A stretch of 64,000 nt of DNA, from the NCBI GenBank assembly GCA_030512295.1, contig JAULSR010000001.1, forward strand, positions 1,178,001-1,242,000. Direction: 5' to 3'. How positions within the stretch are numbered: the stretch's first letter is position 1; every line of letters starts with the position of its first letter. The notes under the pieces were generated by a model. That model ran no database searches, was not told the origin of the DNA, and worked only from the letters and a program-made list of their open reading frames with translations. Both the position numbers and the translations under genes were made by a program. Source of the stretch: Bombardia bombarda. Its lineage: Eukaryota; Ascomycota; Sordariomycetes; Sordariales; Lasiosphaeriaceae. Below, in pieces: positions 45,208-55,324 of the stretch.

Positions 45208-48200
45208 CTACTCTAGCGGATTGACGACACTGTTGCTGTTACTTGTGCTGCCGCCTCCACCGCCTGCCCCGTTCTTTTGACCCGTCACCTTTGCCTTCTC
45301 CTTCTCCTGGTCCATATTGGTCAGACCCTTTCGTATCGCCAATACACTATCGACGATAACGGCATCAATACCCTCCTTGACTTGGCGCTGCGAGAAGAGA
45401 AAAAAGAGCTGGTTAGCAAATCACCCCTTGAAAGGAAGAAAGAAAACAGGCACCCTCCACCAAGCACTTGGGGGAAAAGGAAAAACCAAACATACCTGAA
45501 CCAACTCCGGCTTATTATTCTGCGTCCCATAACTAACACAAACCAGCCCACTCTGCTTCACCACCTTCACCAACCGCGGGCTATTGCAAAACACCTCCGC
45601 ATGGCTCACAATCCCCAGCAGATTCCACCTGCTCGCGAACCGAATCGCCTCCTGCAGGCTGCTCGCCCTGATATCCCCCACCGGACAGCTGCCCGCGTCC
45701 GTCAAAAACAAAATCGGTATGCTCGGCTGCTTGAAGCTCAGACACAGACAGATATCCGGGTTGAAGGAGCTGAAGATGATGGGCCGATCGGCCGCCATGT
45801 CATAGACCTTTGTGAGCACCGTGTCGCAGAACGAGTTGAGCTCGACGGCGTACGTGTCCATCTCGTGCTCCTCGCTCTCGTGCAGCATGGGATACTTCAT
45901 CTCGATGTTGAACCCGATCGACTCGGGCAGCTGGTGGAAGAGGTCCTCGAGCGTGGCGAAGGGCGCCTGGATGAAGTTGCCGCGCGAGTTGGCCTTGAAG
46001 CCCTTGACCTTGAAGTCGCGCGTGTGCTTCATGCGCTCCGACATCATGTCGGCGTGCTGGCCGTACTCCTTGACTGGATGGTGGTCCATCGACATGGACC
46101 GCTGCCGCGGGCCGGGGCTGTTGCTGCGGAACTTTTGGAGCTGCTTGTTTGGGGCCTTGGAGGAGGGGGAGGTGGAAGAAGATATGTTGGTGTTGTTGTT
46201 GTGCTGCTTGCTGTGCTGCTTGCTGTGCTTGTTGCCCGGGTTGATGTGCAGGAATTGCTCCAGGGTGAGGGTGTGCACCGGGGCGTCGAAGCCAGTTTCG
46301 CTGACGAGGAAGTCGTGGTAAATGACGGGGACGTGGTCCTTGGTGAGCTGCACGTCGAACTCGACATATTGGGCGCCGAGACTGGCAGCAGCGATGAAGG
46401 ACGGCACTGTGTTCTCACCGAGCTGCAGAGACCTGTTCGAGGTCAGGTTCTTACCCATTCCTCGGTGGCCAATGACCATGGGCCCGGTCAGCTTCTTCCA
46501 GTATGTCTGCCTTGATGTAACTTCCATCTTCGGATGCGAAAAGGGAGTTATGACGAGGAAGTTGAACTTGACTGTCCCAATGACTTCGAAGTTCTTCGCC
46601 ATGATGGGGACACAGATATCGGTTTGTAGGTTCATCCTCTTCGCTCCAATCGTAGGGCGCACACTCTTGAGCAGAGCGACACCTCGCGCAATCTTGTGCT
46701 TCTCGTTGCCAGAGTAAGTTGGGACAATGTCGAAGAAAAGCTGAACCTTGGAAGGGTCTGCGGTGGTGAAGGCAATCGGTTCCGTCGAGATGTTTTCGTG
46801 AACAGGGAGGTCAATAACAGACGGCTCACCGTGGGCACCATGAGCAGACACCACGACAGAGAGGGCAGTGTCCAGCTGCGTGGTATGCGCTTCGTTGAGC
46901 GGCACCCGATCAAGACTGACGGCCTCGGAATCCTGACGCATGTCCATGGAACCCAGACTGACAAGAACTAAGCTCTCGTTCTTGAGGTATCGATGCCCAA
47001 ACGTCTTGACTGGCTCTGCCGGACGTGATGATCCGTTTTTCGACCGTCTGTCCTCCAGAGAAGCGACCTCAGGAGGAGGCGTCTCCGTTGTCAGCTTCTC
47101 ATCGTCAGAGCTACTGGCCGCTGTCTCATCTGAAGCCTGGCTGTAGGCAGCAACCAGACGGGCAATCGCGAGATGTCCCCTCAAAGCTGCATGCTCCTTG
47201 GCTGTCCATCCAGACGAGTCGGGCTTATCTACATCTGCCCCAGCATCGACGAGCAGCTGGGCGACGGAGAGATGGCCGTCCACCGCCGCGATGTGCAGGG
47301 GAGTCCAGGCAAAAGCCTTCTCAGTGAGCCCCAGATTGGCCTTTTGCTGAGCTGTGCCCTGCAACAGTACCCGGGCGCATTCGTCGTGGCCAAATCTGGC
47401 GGCAATATGCAGGGCCGTCTCGCCGGCCTTGTCCTGCCAGTTGATGTCCACCCCAGCATCGACCAACATCTTGACGATCAGCTTGAAGTTGGCTTTGGTG
47501 GCAATAGCAAGAACTGCGCTGGATTTTGAGATGCCGCGCCTCATCTCAGCCTTGTTGCCGCTCACTCCCTTCCAGTTCTCGGCTTGAAGCAGCGCCTTGG
47601 TCGTCAGAGGATGTCCGCCAAGTACACTTAGATGCAGCGGCGCGTTGCCGTCCTTGTCCTGCCACTCTGGAGCGTCGATGCCGTGCTCGACATTGAACTG
47701 TCCCCAAGCCTGCATCTTGCTCATAATGAGCTGGCAGACAACCACAAAGCCAAACTGGGCGGCATAATGCAGCGGGGTGCGCCCAAAGATGTCTCCCGCA
47801 CTCAGGGCGGCTCTCTGGCCGGGCTTGAGGTTCTCCAAAAGAAACTGGAGCATCTGGACCGCCTCGTCATCGTTGCCGAGAAGGTTCGACTCCTTGAGAT
47901 TACTGGCTCTGGGGGTTGGAAGAGGAGATGTGGCTGGGGTGAGATAGGGCTGGACGTAATGAGCGGCGCCGGGAAAGGGAAATGAACCCCCCTCAGCGTC
48001 GCTCTTGTTGGATGATGCCGTCTTTGTACGTCCAATATGAATGACGAGCCTGTGGATGCAGTTGCGCTGATTTATGTCATCTGGGTCTTGAAGAGAGCTG
48101 ACATTCTCAAGCAGGAATGCTATACAGTTCCTCGAGCGTGCAGAGATAGATCGCTGTAGTAGGTTGAGCAACATGCCCTGCCAGGAGGGGTCAGAACTGG

Positions 48201-49063
48201 AGATGTTGCCCTCTTCAAGTCTGCTCTTTAAACCGTCCACATCGTCTTTGCGGATTGCTTGGTTGAGCTTGTCAAGGAGAGCCGGCGGAGTTCCCAGCAT
48301 GGCTTTCGCCGATGCTCGTCCAAGAGGCCGCGTGGACGGCTGGGAGGCGGTATGGTCAGCGTGTTGAGCCTCACCGACAACCGAGATCCACTTGTTGACC
48401 TCCGATAACAGGGCAGCGATGGTGGTGTCGTTGGCAAACGGACGCGTGTCGACTTTTGTCGAGACGTAACGGTGCTGTGTGGTGGTGTTGCTGGGAACCT
48501 TCTTGTCCAGTTTCTTGGTGATCTTGACGAAGCCCTTTCGATTCATCTCACCGAACCACTGGAGGTTCCGCAGCTGGTTCCGCAGATCCAGCAGGGCGCC
48601 CGAGAGCTCCTCGACCTCGTCGCCGTCGAGGTTGGCAACCACGTCCGGGGTCGTGCCATATCTGTCCTGGAGCACATTGTGGCGGCGGCAGGCCTCGGCA
48701 TACTTCTTGTTGTAGAAGGAGTCCACGTCCTCCAGATTCCGGTCCAGGTCGAAGAAGAACTCTGTCACGTCATGGTTAGGCACCTGGGTAGGCTGAATAG
48801 GCCAAACGAACGGCCTCGGGCCCAGTAGTGGCCGGTCTGTCCACAGAGGATCCCACCTGCTAAATCAACCTGCGCTCCATTCCTGGCCGTCTCGGCAACG
48901 GCCTTGATCAGCTTCTTGAGGCCCTTGTAGTTGATGTACGAGGCTGCCCACTCGGGGACTTGGTTGCGGGAGAGGCTGCATCAGGTGTGTGAGCTCTATG
49001 TACAATGCTCTCTGCAAGTCGTGAGGTAGGTAGGGTGTATCCTTACTGTTTCCCGAACTTCAT
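45208..49063 (-). CDS. gde1: SPX-ankyrin-GDPD glycerophosphodiesterase (GDE1-like)
   Basis: Cytosolic enzyme that hydrolyses glycerophosphocholine to choline and glycerol-3-phosphate, with an inositol-polyphosphate-sensing SPX domain linking it to phosphate status. Exons 49047-49063, 48857-48975, 45496-48761 and 45208-45387; 1193 aa. SPX domain at about residues 1-160: MKFGKHLSRNQVPEW, YINYKGLKKLIKAVAE, EFFFDLDRNLEDVDSFYNKK. Ankyrin repeats at about 350-610 (GRTPLHYAAQFG, GNAPLHLSVLGGH, GETALHIAARFGH, AWTPLHIAAVDGH). The GDPD barrel is at about 800-1160 with VIGHRGMGKN, the metal-binding EFDVQLTKDHVPVIYHD, and FNIEMKYP. A His/Asn/Ser-rich linker interrupts it after LEQFLHINPG. The C-terminal tail is Gly/Ser/Asn-rich. 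Intron acceptors were chosen to keep SPX conserved (DLA joined to EFFF, with a CTAAC branch site). Confidence 0.95.
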
Positions 49064-50761
49064 GCTACCTCGTGTGTATCTGATGTGGCGAGGTGATGAG
49101 TTTCAGGGAGAGGCGATAGAGAGACAGGCGGTGTGAGAAGGTGAAGCGAGTAGAAGCGTTTTGGACGGGCAGTCCGAGTTCAGGGTAGTAGGGTATTAAG
49201 GTAGAGAGAGGTAGTATCAAGTCAGGTTCGACATATTCATTAAGAATGAGACGGAAGCAAACATTAGTGTTAAGGTCTGTGTTATGAATTACAGGTCAAA
49301 CCCGGCCAGGTGTGACGCAGCACGGTTGGTAAGAGCCACGGTGAGTGTGAGAGACTGGTGAGGGACGCAAAGTCTAGATGGAGTCTGGAGCCTTGATGAG
49401 CAAGGGGTGGCACCCTGATAAGCCAGGTCGAGAGCGCTGGACAAAGACGCCATTGAGACGAGGAAGACCCTGTTTTTGACTGAAAAGTACTGTGTACCTA
49501 GCGACTCAAAAGTGTCTGCTGGGCCCTGCTGGGTCCTGCTGGGTCCTGCCGGGTGCTGCGCGTTGCACTCCTGCGAGGAAGGAGCGGACGGTCCGGTCAT
49601 CAGGGTTCCAAGCCGGGGCAAGTATGCTGCACCATTTTTTTTTTGGATTTTAGGAATTTTTCGGATGCCCGAGTTTCTGATGAGCTCATCTGTGGGCGGG
49701 CAGGAAGCATGCAGAGCTTCCCGTGTTGTTTCTAACATCCCAGAGGTACCGAGCGAACCCGCTAGTCGGGTTGGACGGCGTCTGTCAATGCCATCCCCGG
49801 AACCAGTCACAGCTCTTAGTGGCGTAGGGTGCAGAAGCTGGTGGTTTTCACTGGACAATGGCTTTCAATGTGGGTACCCACCACCACGTTTATGGCGGTC
49901 CAGCGCAAACATTCAGCGGTCGAATCAGCCAACTGCATGCATGCATCCTTCAGCGGGATAGGTCTACGGGGGAGACGGGAGAGGTGGCCGCTCAACTGAC
50001 GAGTTGCCCATGCGCTCAAGAACGCGGTGTAATGCACCACACTAAAACCCAGATGAAGTGTTATCTACTGCCACTACTCGAATCATCCATCCGTTATACA
50101 TGAAAGACGATGGATACACTACATCACTTTCCTTAAGGCCGGTAGATCTTTTTGCCACCGTTCCACTAGATTATCGTTAACCTCCAGACCGAGTTCCATA
50201 ACTGACTCCCCATCTGCTGCCCGTCCCTGCCGGAAAGTACTAGAAAAAGCACTGAACATTCCTAGTCTGATATGTCTTCAATTCGTATAAACCTAGAGAT
50301 GGAAAGACAGAAAGACCTCGTGACTCTTCCCAGCTAGACCTTTCGGGCATTAGTCAGGCACATGGACACAAGCACAGACTAACACCAGGACGAGTGACGA
50401 CGGTCAAGTGACGCGGGTTTCAAGCAGGCAGGCGGCTGGGGCCCAGGAGCACAGGAGCCCAGGAGCCAGGACAACGGAACCGCCCAGGTCACACCTTCTT
50501 GATCAGGGACAATGCATGCAAGTGACACCTTTTATCCCTCTTTGCTCTCCTGATCTCCTTTTGATTTGATACAAAAGTAAAAGTCTCCAGTAGGATTAGA
50601 GAATCATCAATACCCTGTACACTTATGCATTTATACACACTAGTTCTAGTTATATACATGGTGCACTTGAAATATATACTCTGGCGGCCTTGCACGATGC
50701 GCCTTTATCTAACTGAAGTCCTCTTTCTTCATGTCCGTTTATTTACATCGCTGCTACTGTG
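49064..50761. other. Intergenic region between GDE1 and the PPR-like gene
   Basis: 1.7 kb: GDE1 promoter and PPR gene 3' flank. A 10-bp tandem repeat (about four units of CTGCTGGGYC) lies at 49517-49556. Overlapping frames on both strands at 49289-49961 have no recognised domain. GGTAGGTAGGG occurs near 49025. Confidence 0.6.
49517..49556. repeat. 10-bp tandem repeat (CTGCTGGGYC, about 4 copies)
   Basis: Four imperfect units in the GDE1 upstream region. Confidence 0.8.
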
Positions 50762-52996
50762 TTATACAATACTTTTTATTTCTCCCCTCTCTACACACTG
50801 CCAGCTCTTCAACTTCGTTAGGTATTGTGAAGCCTGGGCAAAGAGGCCGCTGAGCGGAATACTATCCGTAGCGTCCCTTGGTGTAATAAACCCGTCTTCC
50901 GTTAATTTCAACGGCGGGGACGACCAGTCGTCCCCTGACATAGCTGGCGTCGGCGGAAGGGCCTCTAATAGAGCCTCCCTCAGACACGCATTGATGTCTC
51001 GGCTCTTGGCAAAGCAGGCACTAGCAGGACTTTCCACAGTGTCCGGTGCTTGTTCGTGCCAGTAGCCGTCAAATGCCTCATCATTGATAAGAGATGGACT
51101 TGGGTGTTCAGCTACATTGCGTCCATCAATGGATGCGACGAGCTGGTTGTGTAACCAGTGATCCAATGCTATCTTCTTGATAGTCTCATCCTTCGCCATA
51201 TCGCGCTCTCGGTTTGCGATCCTCTTATCAAACAGCCGAATCGTGTGGTCAAGCCGCTCAGTCGACAATGGTTGTGAAAGAGTTCTCTTGACCTGAATCA
51301 GAATGTGCGACATGCGGTAAAGGTCATCCTGCACCTGGTGTATCCATAGAGCTGTTGCGAACTCGACAAGTCGTTCTGGGGGGTTATATGGATAGTAATA
51401 TGATGGAGTATGACGATCAACAGCGTTTCTACTATAAGCAGTGCCGCTTGCAATATTTGACCTTACGGATCGAACGTTGAGTAGAAGACGCAGACGTCTG
51501 ACAATCTTGCTCCTGACCCTGGTTGGTGGCCCGAGAATCATGGATGTTGTCTCATCAATGTGTGCAAGGAAGCCGTGAATGAGGGTTTGGGTAGCCATAT
51601 CGTCGAACAGATTGATGCACGCATGAAGAAGCTCCGCCACAAGCGTATAGCTGACAGCAACCTTCTCTCGGAGACAGGCCACATAGAGCCTGGCAGCGTG
51701 TCCGAGCATGTTGAAGTCGATTAATCCTTCTAATATGGCCTCAAAGACTGGTGCATCGAATTTGGGAAGTTCAATGGCATACCCTTGCTTAACAGTAACA
51801 TCGCGATGGTTGAACCAATCCTGTACACTGAGAGGTGGTCGGTAGCCCAGCCATGTCACCTCCCTCCGTCGCAGGCCAATTCCACGACGGTCGTAGCCCG
51901 TCATCCGGCGAATGACACGACGGAACCCAATAACGTCTTTCTTCAGGCGATAGTGGTGTAGCAAACATAACAGTGTTGCTTGAGTGGGCTTCAGATGGCT
52001 TTTGTCTAGGAATGAGTAGGCCACGGCGTCTGCCAGGCGATGCTCTCCGAGCTTGGTAAACCCTAGCATCAAAGTATTGTAGCTCTCAATTCCTGGCGGA
52101 GTATTGGAGACAAGAAGGTTGTAGCAGATTTTGGCCACATAGTTCTCTCGTCGCCAAATGTCCCAACCAGCCATAATCTCACTGTTGGTCTGATCCAGTT
52201 TCAAGCGATCCTTTTTGGCTCCCTCGGGGTCTAAACTGGGGTGGCTGTAGCGAGGATAGCCTTCGGATCTTAGCCTACGGATCGCGTTCCAAGCAGAATC
52301 GGGGTTCGATGGGTGGCGACGCGCAAAGGGGGCTTGATTTTCCGTCTCCCTGTAGGCCTCTTCGAGCAATCCGTCCACGAGATCATTGATCATGTCGGTC
52401 ATCATCGAAAACTGAAGCTCGGTGACAGGTTCTCGTTGTGAAAACGCCAAATTGCCTTCTTCCGAAGCAACTGCATTTTGGCAAGTTGCCAGACTTGCTG
52501 TGCCTACGCCGTCGTACACGTGCAGTTTGAGTCCATGCACCTCTCGCACCTTGGAGATGTCGCGCCACCTCTTATATCTTGCGCCTATCCTATCAAGCAG
52601 GACTGGGGTTTTGGTATTGCATATAGAAACCAGGACTGCTTCTTTTCCTGGCGGGACATAACGGAAGAATTCGTCTGAGTAGGTCGAGGCAGATGAGACA
52701 ATGTGCTCGAGGTCTCTGGAGGCCGACTGCTCCATGGCGGTTGCAAGGCGACTCTTGGCCTCGGCTATCTGGCGGTCGAGCTCCCGTCGTCGCTCATTCT
52801 TCCGACCAGCATCGACGACGACGGCTGTGGCGACAACGGTGCTGTAGAATGCCGTGTATATCTCGTTAGTGAGGTTCTTGTGTCGGCGACGAGCTATTGT
52901 CGAAGCAGCTCGACGGGCGACGGTGTTTGTCGCGCTGAGGCATATCCGGCAGTGACAGCCCCAGAGCTGGGAGGCCGTCGACCAGATCCCCTGCAT
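50762..52996 (-). CDS. Mitochondrial pentatricopeptide-like protein
   Basis: Single exon, 744 aa from the chosen start. The N-terminus MQGIWSTASQLWGCHCR...ARRAASTIARRRHKN is rich in Arg/Ser/Ala and lacks acids, a typical mitochondrial presequence. The frame is open 54 codons further upstream (to 53158), but that part is not presequence-like. The middle holds pairs of helices typical of PPR repeats, for example SYNTLMLGFTKLGEHRLADAV, LLHHYRLKKDVIGFRRVIRR, FEAILEGLIDFNMLGHAARLY and LVAELLHACINLFDDMATQTL. Such proteins usually bind mitochondrial RNA and act in its processing, stability or translation. I do not recognise the exact orthologue; the RNA target is unknown. It diverges from the UPF0587 gene across 417 bp. 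Confidence 0.75.
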   Translation of the reverse strand: MQGIWSTASQLWGCHCRICLSATNTVARRAASTIARRRHKNLTNEIYTAFYSTVVATAVVVDAGRKNERRRELDRQIAEAKSRLATAMEQSASRDLEHIVSSASTYSDEFFRYVPPGKEAVLVSICNTKTPVLLDRIGARYKRWRDISKVREVHGLKLHVYDGVGTASLATCQNAVASEEGNLAFSQREPVTELQFSMMTDMINDLVDGLLEEAYRETENQAPFARRHPSNPDSAWNAIRRLRSEGYPRYSHPSLDPEGAKKDRLKLDQTNSEIMAGWDIWRRENYVAKICYNLLVSNTPPGIESYNTLMLGFTKLGEHRLADAVAYSFLDKSHLKPTQATLLCLLHHYRLKKDVIGFRRVIRRMTGYDRRGIGLRRREVTWLGYRPPLSVQDWFNHRDVTVKQGYAIELPKFDAPVFEAILEGLIDFNMLGHAARLYVACLREKVAVSYTLVAELLHACINLFDDMATQTLIHGFLAHIDETTSMILGPPTRVRSKIVRRLRLLLNVRSVRSNIASGTAYSRNAVDRHTPSYYYPYNPPERLVEFATALWIHQVQDDLYRMSHILIQVKRTLSQPLSTERLDHTIRLFDKRIANRERDMAKDETIKKIALDHWLHNQLVASIDGRNVAEHPSPSLINDEAFDGYWHEQAPDTVESPASACFAKSRDINACLREALLEALPPTPAMSGDDWSSPPLKLTEDGFITPRDATDSIPLSGLFAQASQYLTKLKSWQCVERGEIKSIV

Positions 52997-53413
52997 CGTC
53001 GGAGCATGTCGTTCAATGCTGAGTCTGGGACCCGCGCGGCCAATTCGAGTTGACGATCGAGTGTAGGTGTTGTTCAAAGGGATGTTGTCGGGACTGACGA
53101 TCAGGTGGGTCCAATCCTTGAGCTTGAGCTTGAGCTTCGGTGAATTGGCATGGGGCATCCAATGGCCAGAACGCCAAGCTGGGAAAATTTTGTACGGAAC
53201 TCAGCGTAATTACCGTAGGTAATACAGATTTCACCCCAAAATACCCCTCCAAGTGGGGTTCGATTTCAGAAGCTCACAGCTGCCCCTCTGCTCCTTGAAG
53301 CCCGTTCCATATTAGGCATTCAACCCATCCACGATTCTGCTCAATACTCTCATCCTCTTCGCCGCGAGATTCAAGAAAAGTGAAGATATCAAAATCCAGA
53401 CCCAAACAAGACA
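52997..53413. other. Short divergent promoter between the PPR-like and UPF0587 genes
   Basis: 417 bp separate two divergent ATGs, so the genes probably share a promoter region. A short conserved-looking AT block (TAATTACCGTAGGTAATACAG) lies near 53209. No TATA box is obvious. Confidence 0.55.
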
Positions 53414-54114
53414 ATGTTTCTCATTCTAACGGCCGAGTTGAACGGGTAAGTTTACACCCGATGGATCAATCTGTGACAATCCCCCTCTCTCAGATATCAC
53501 GGTACCCTCTGCCTCCACAGTCCAAGTCGCTCATCACCGTAAATCTCAGCGTCACAAACCTGCGCCCAAACGACACTGAAGATACCCCGTTCTGGTACAC
53601 CTTCAAGGTGCAGTGTACATCATGCAGAGAAACGCATTCTAAGCCGGTTGGCGTGAGCCGCTTTGTGAGTTCTTCTCCCCAGAAATCCCCATTGCCTTCC
53701 ACTGGCCAACTTTAATATCTGTCAAGGAAAACAACGAGATGAGCGGGAGCCGGGGTGAGGCCAACTTTGTCTGGAAATGCAAGAACTGCAAGAGAGAATC
53801 TTCGGCATCAATCAAGGCCGCGCCAGTCCCATACGAACAGACCGAGCCTGCCAAGCCCCAGAAGATCCTGGAGTTCGACTGCCGCGGGCTTGAGTTTACA
53901 GAGTTTCACCCAGAGGTGTGTTTTGACTTCGCTATGGGATGATCTATCCAATATGCTAATGTGCAAATAGGGCGAGTGGCTTGCCGAGGGCCTCGAGTCC
54001 AACTTTAAGTTCACTGGCATCGATCTAGCCGAGGGCGACTGGTACGAGTATGATGAGAAGGCAAACGAGGAAGTGAGCATCAAGGATGTAAAATGGGAGA
54101 TTAACCGGGCCTGA
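53414..54114 (+). CDS. UPF0587/DUF866 zinc-binding protein (CXXC-motif containing, C1orf123-like)
   Basis: Small conserved eukaryotic zinc protein; the human homologue has been linked to mitochondrial biology, but the molecular role is unsettled. Four exons: 53414-53445, 53550-53664, 53727-53915 and 53971-54114; 159 aa, the family length. The start MFLILTAELNG joins VTNLRPND across a 104-nt intron; this acceptor is the one that keeps frame and conservation. Zinc ligands are the pairs CTSC (in FKVQCTSCRETH) and CKNC (in VWKCKNCKRESSASIK). The C-terminal half has LEFDCRGLEFTEFHPEGEW and FTGIDLAEGDWYEYDEKANEEVSI, all family signatures. It is followed 283 bp later by the Rpr2-type gene on the same strand. 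Confidence 0.94.
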
Positions 54115-54397
54115 TCTTTCAATTACCTGTATCTTTATACGTTGCGTAGATAATGACGAGATTATAGGATACCTGGGTTTTCTGGGAATGATTTTTTCAG
54201 ATACAGAAACAATTAATCTTCCTGAACATCTATGAGTACTCCTGGTACGGTAATGAAACCTGATACAAAATTGCGGGCAATTGATAAGGCTATTCGATGG
54301 TGGTCAGTGCACCATTCAAAATTACACAGTACCTAACGCGATCGTATTCAGTGATTTTCATCCCGTACATCCACATTGAGCAAAGTCAAGCTGCCCA

Positions 54398-55072
54398 ATG
54401 TCGCGGCCTTTCAACATGAACGCAATGCAGTCTTCTGCCGACTTGTCCAGGACACTGGACTTCCTCACAGATGCCGGGCATTTGCTAGCGACCACAGCCC
54501 CGGAAACGTCTGCATTTCTCATGAGACAGAGGAACAACCTCATGTTTGAGAACGAGCTGCCCCCGCCGTCTGATGTCCACAAGCAGCACGTCTGCAATTG
54601 TTGCGGTCATATAATGATCCTTGGACAGGGCAGCAGCCTGAAGATCGAACACAAGAAAGCCATACAGCGCAAAGCTCGCTCAGCTGGCGCTCATGGCGCC
54701 CAGAGGTCAAAGGAAACGCGAGACGTATTACTTCGTTCTGGCTCTGGATCTGGATCTGGTCCCACTAAACGTCTTGGTTGCGGCCACTGTGGAAGGCTGA
54801 CCGGGATCAAGCTACCAGCCCCAGCCCCTATTTCAAGGCGCAAAGTAAGGACACAGAAAGCCGACCAGACCACCACTGCGCCTGGATTACCTGCAGCAAC
54901 TCAGGCTTCCATCTCCAACGACGCCCCGTCACAAAAGGCAAATGCAAATGCAAGCAGTAAAAAGCGGGCAAAATCCAGAAAGGCTGGGCTGCAGGCGTTG
55001 CTTCAGGCAAATGCCACCCGAGGCTCGGGTTCTGGGCTCGGGTTGAGCCTCGCTGACTTTAGGGAGAAATGA
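54398..55072 (+). CDS. RNase P/MRP protein subunit of the Rpr2/Rpp21/Snm1 family
   Basis: Zinc-ribbon subunit of the ribonucleoprotein that trims tRNA 5' ends (RNase P) or processes rRNA (RNase MRP). Single exon, 224 aa. An N-terminal helical part (SSADLSRTLDFLTDAGHLLA ... FLMRQRNNLMFENEL) precedes the zinc ribbon CNCCG at about residues 67-71 and CGHCGRLTG near 127-135. A Gly/Ser linker lies between them. The C-terminus is Lys/Ala/Ser-rich and basic, suited to RNA binding, and ends LGLSLADFREK. The start could also be the Met at 54416. Between the Rpr2 and Snm1 branches I cannot decide, though the wide spacing of the two Cys pairs is notable. It lies in a head-to-tail run with UPF0587 and ZPR1. 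Confidence 0.8.
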   Translation: MSRPFNMNAMQSSADLSRTLDFLTDAGHLLATTAPETSAFLMRQRNNLMFENELPPPSDVHKQHVCNCCGHIMILGQGSSLKIEHKKAIQRKARSAGAHGAQRSKETRDVLLRSGSGSGSGPTKRLGCGHCGRLTGIKLPAPAPISRRKVRTQKADQTTTAPGLPAATQASISNDAPSQKANANASSKKRAKSRKAGLQALLQANATRGSGSGLGLSLADFREK

Positions 55073-55324
55073 GCTCCATGAGGCTCGATGGCGGCTTGCA
55101 TATGGGTCTTTCACGAACATTCCCGAAGCCTGGGGTTTTGACTGGCCCTATGACATAAGCTCTTGCCAAGACACCCCACCGTCCCTTCAGCAGATCTGTC
55201 GAATGTCATTGCCTACCCCGCCATGCTGTTAGGTACTTACCTTACCTATCGCACATTGCCCCTCCAAAATTTTCTCCTACTGCCAAAGTTACGTCCCATC
55301 ACAACATTATAACAAACAGACAAC

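Noticed and set aside
45277..46515. 412-codon plus-strand ORF
   Set aside because: Antisense shadow of the GDE1 catalytic region, whose domain motifs are unmistakable.
47880..47897. B-box-like GGTTCGACTCC
   Set aside because: It lies inside the GDE1 coding exon without an A box or stems around it.
48762..48783. Start of GDE1 at 48783
   Set aside because: The open frame reaches there, but the SPX domain needs the two upstream exons, and the first seven codons are intron sequence with a CTAAC branch site.
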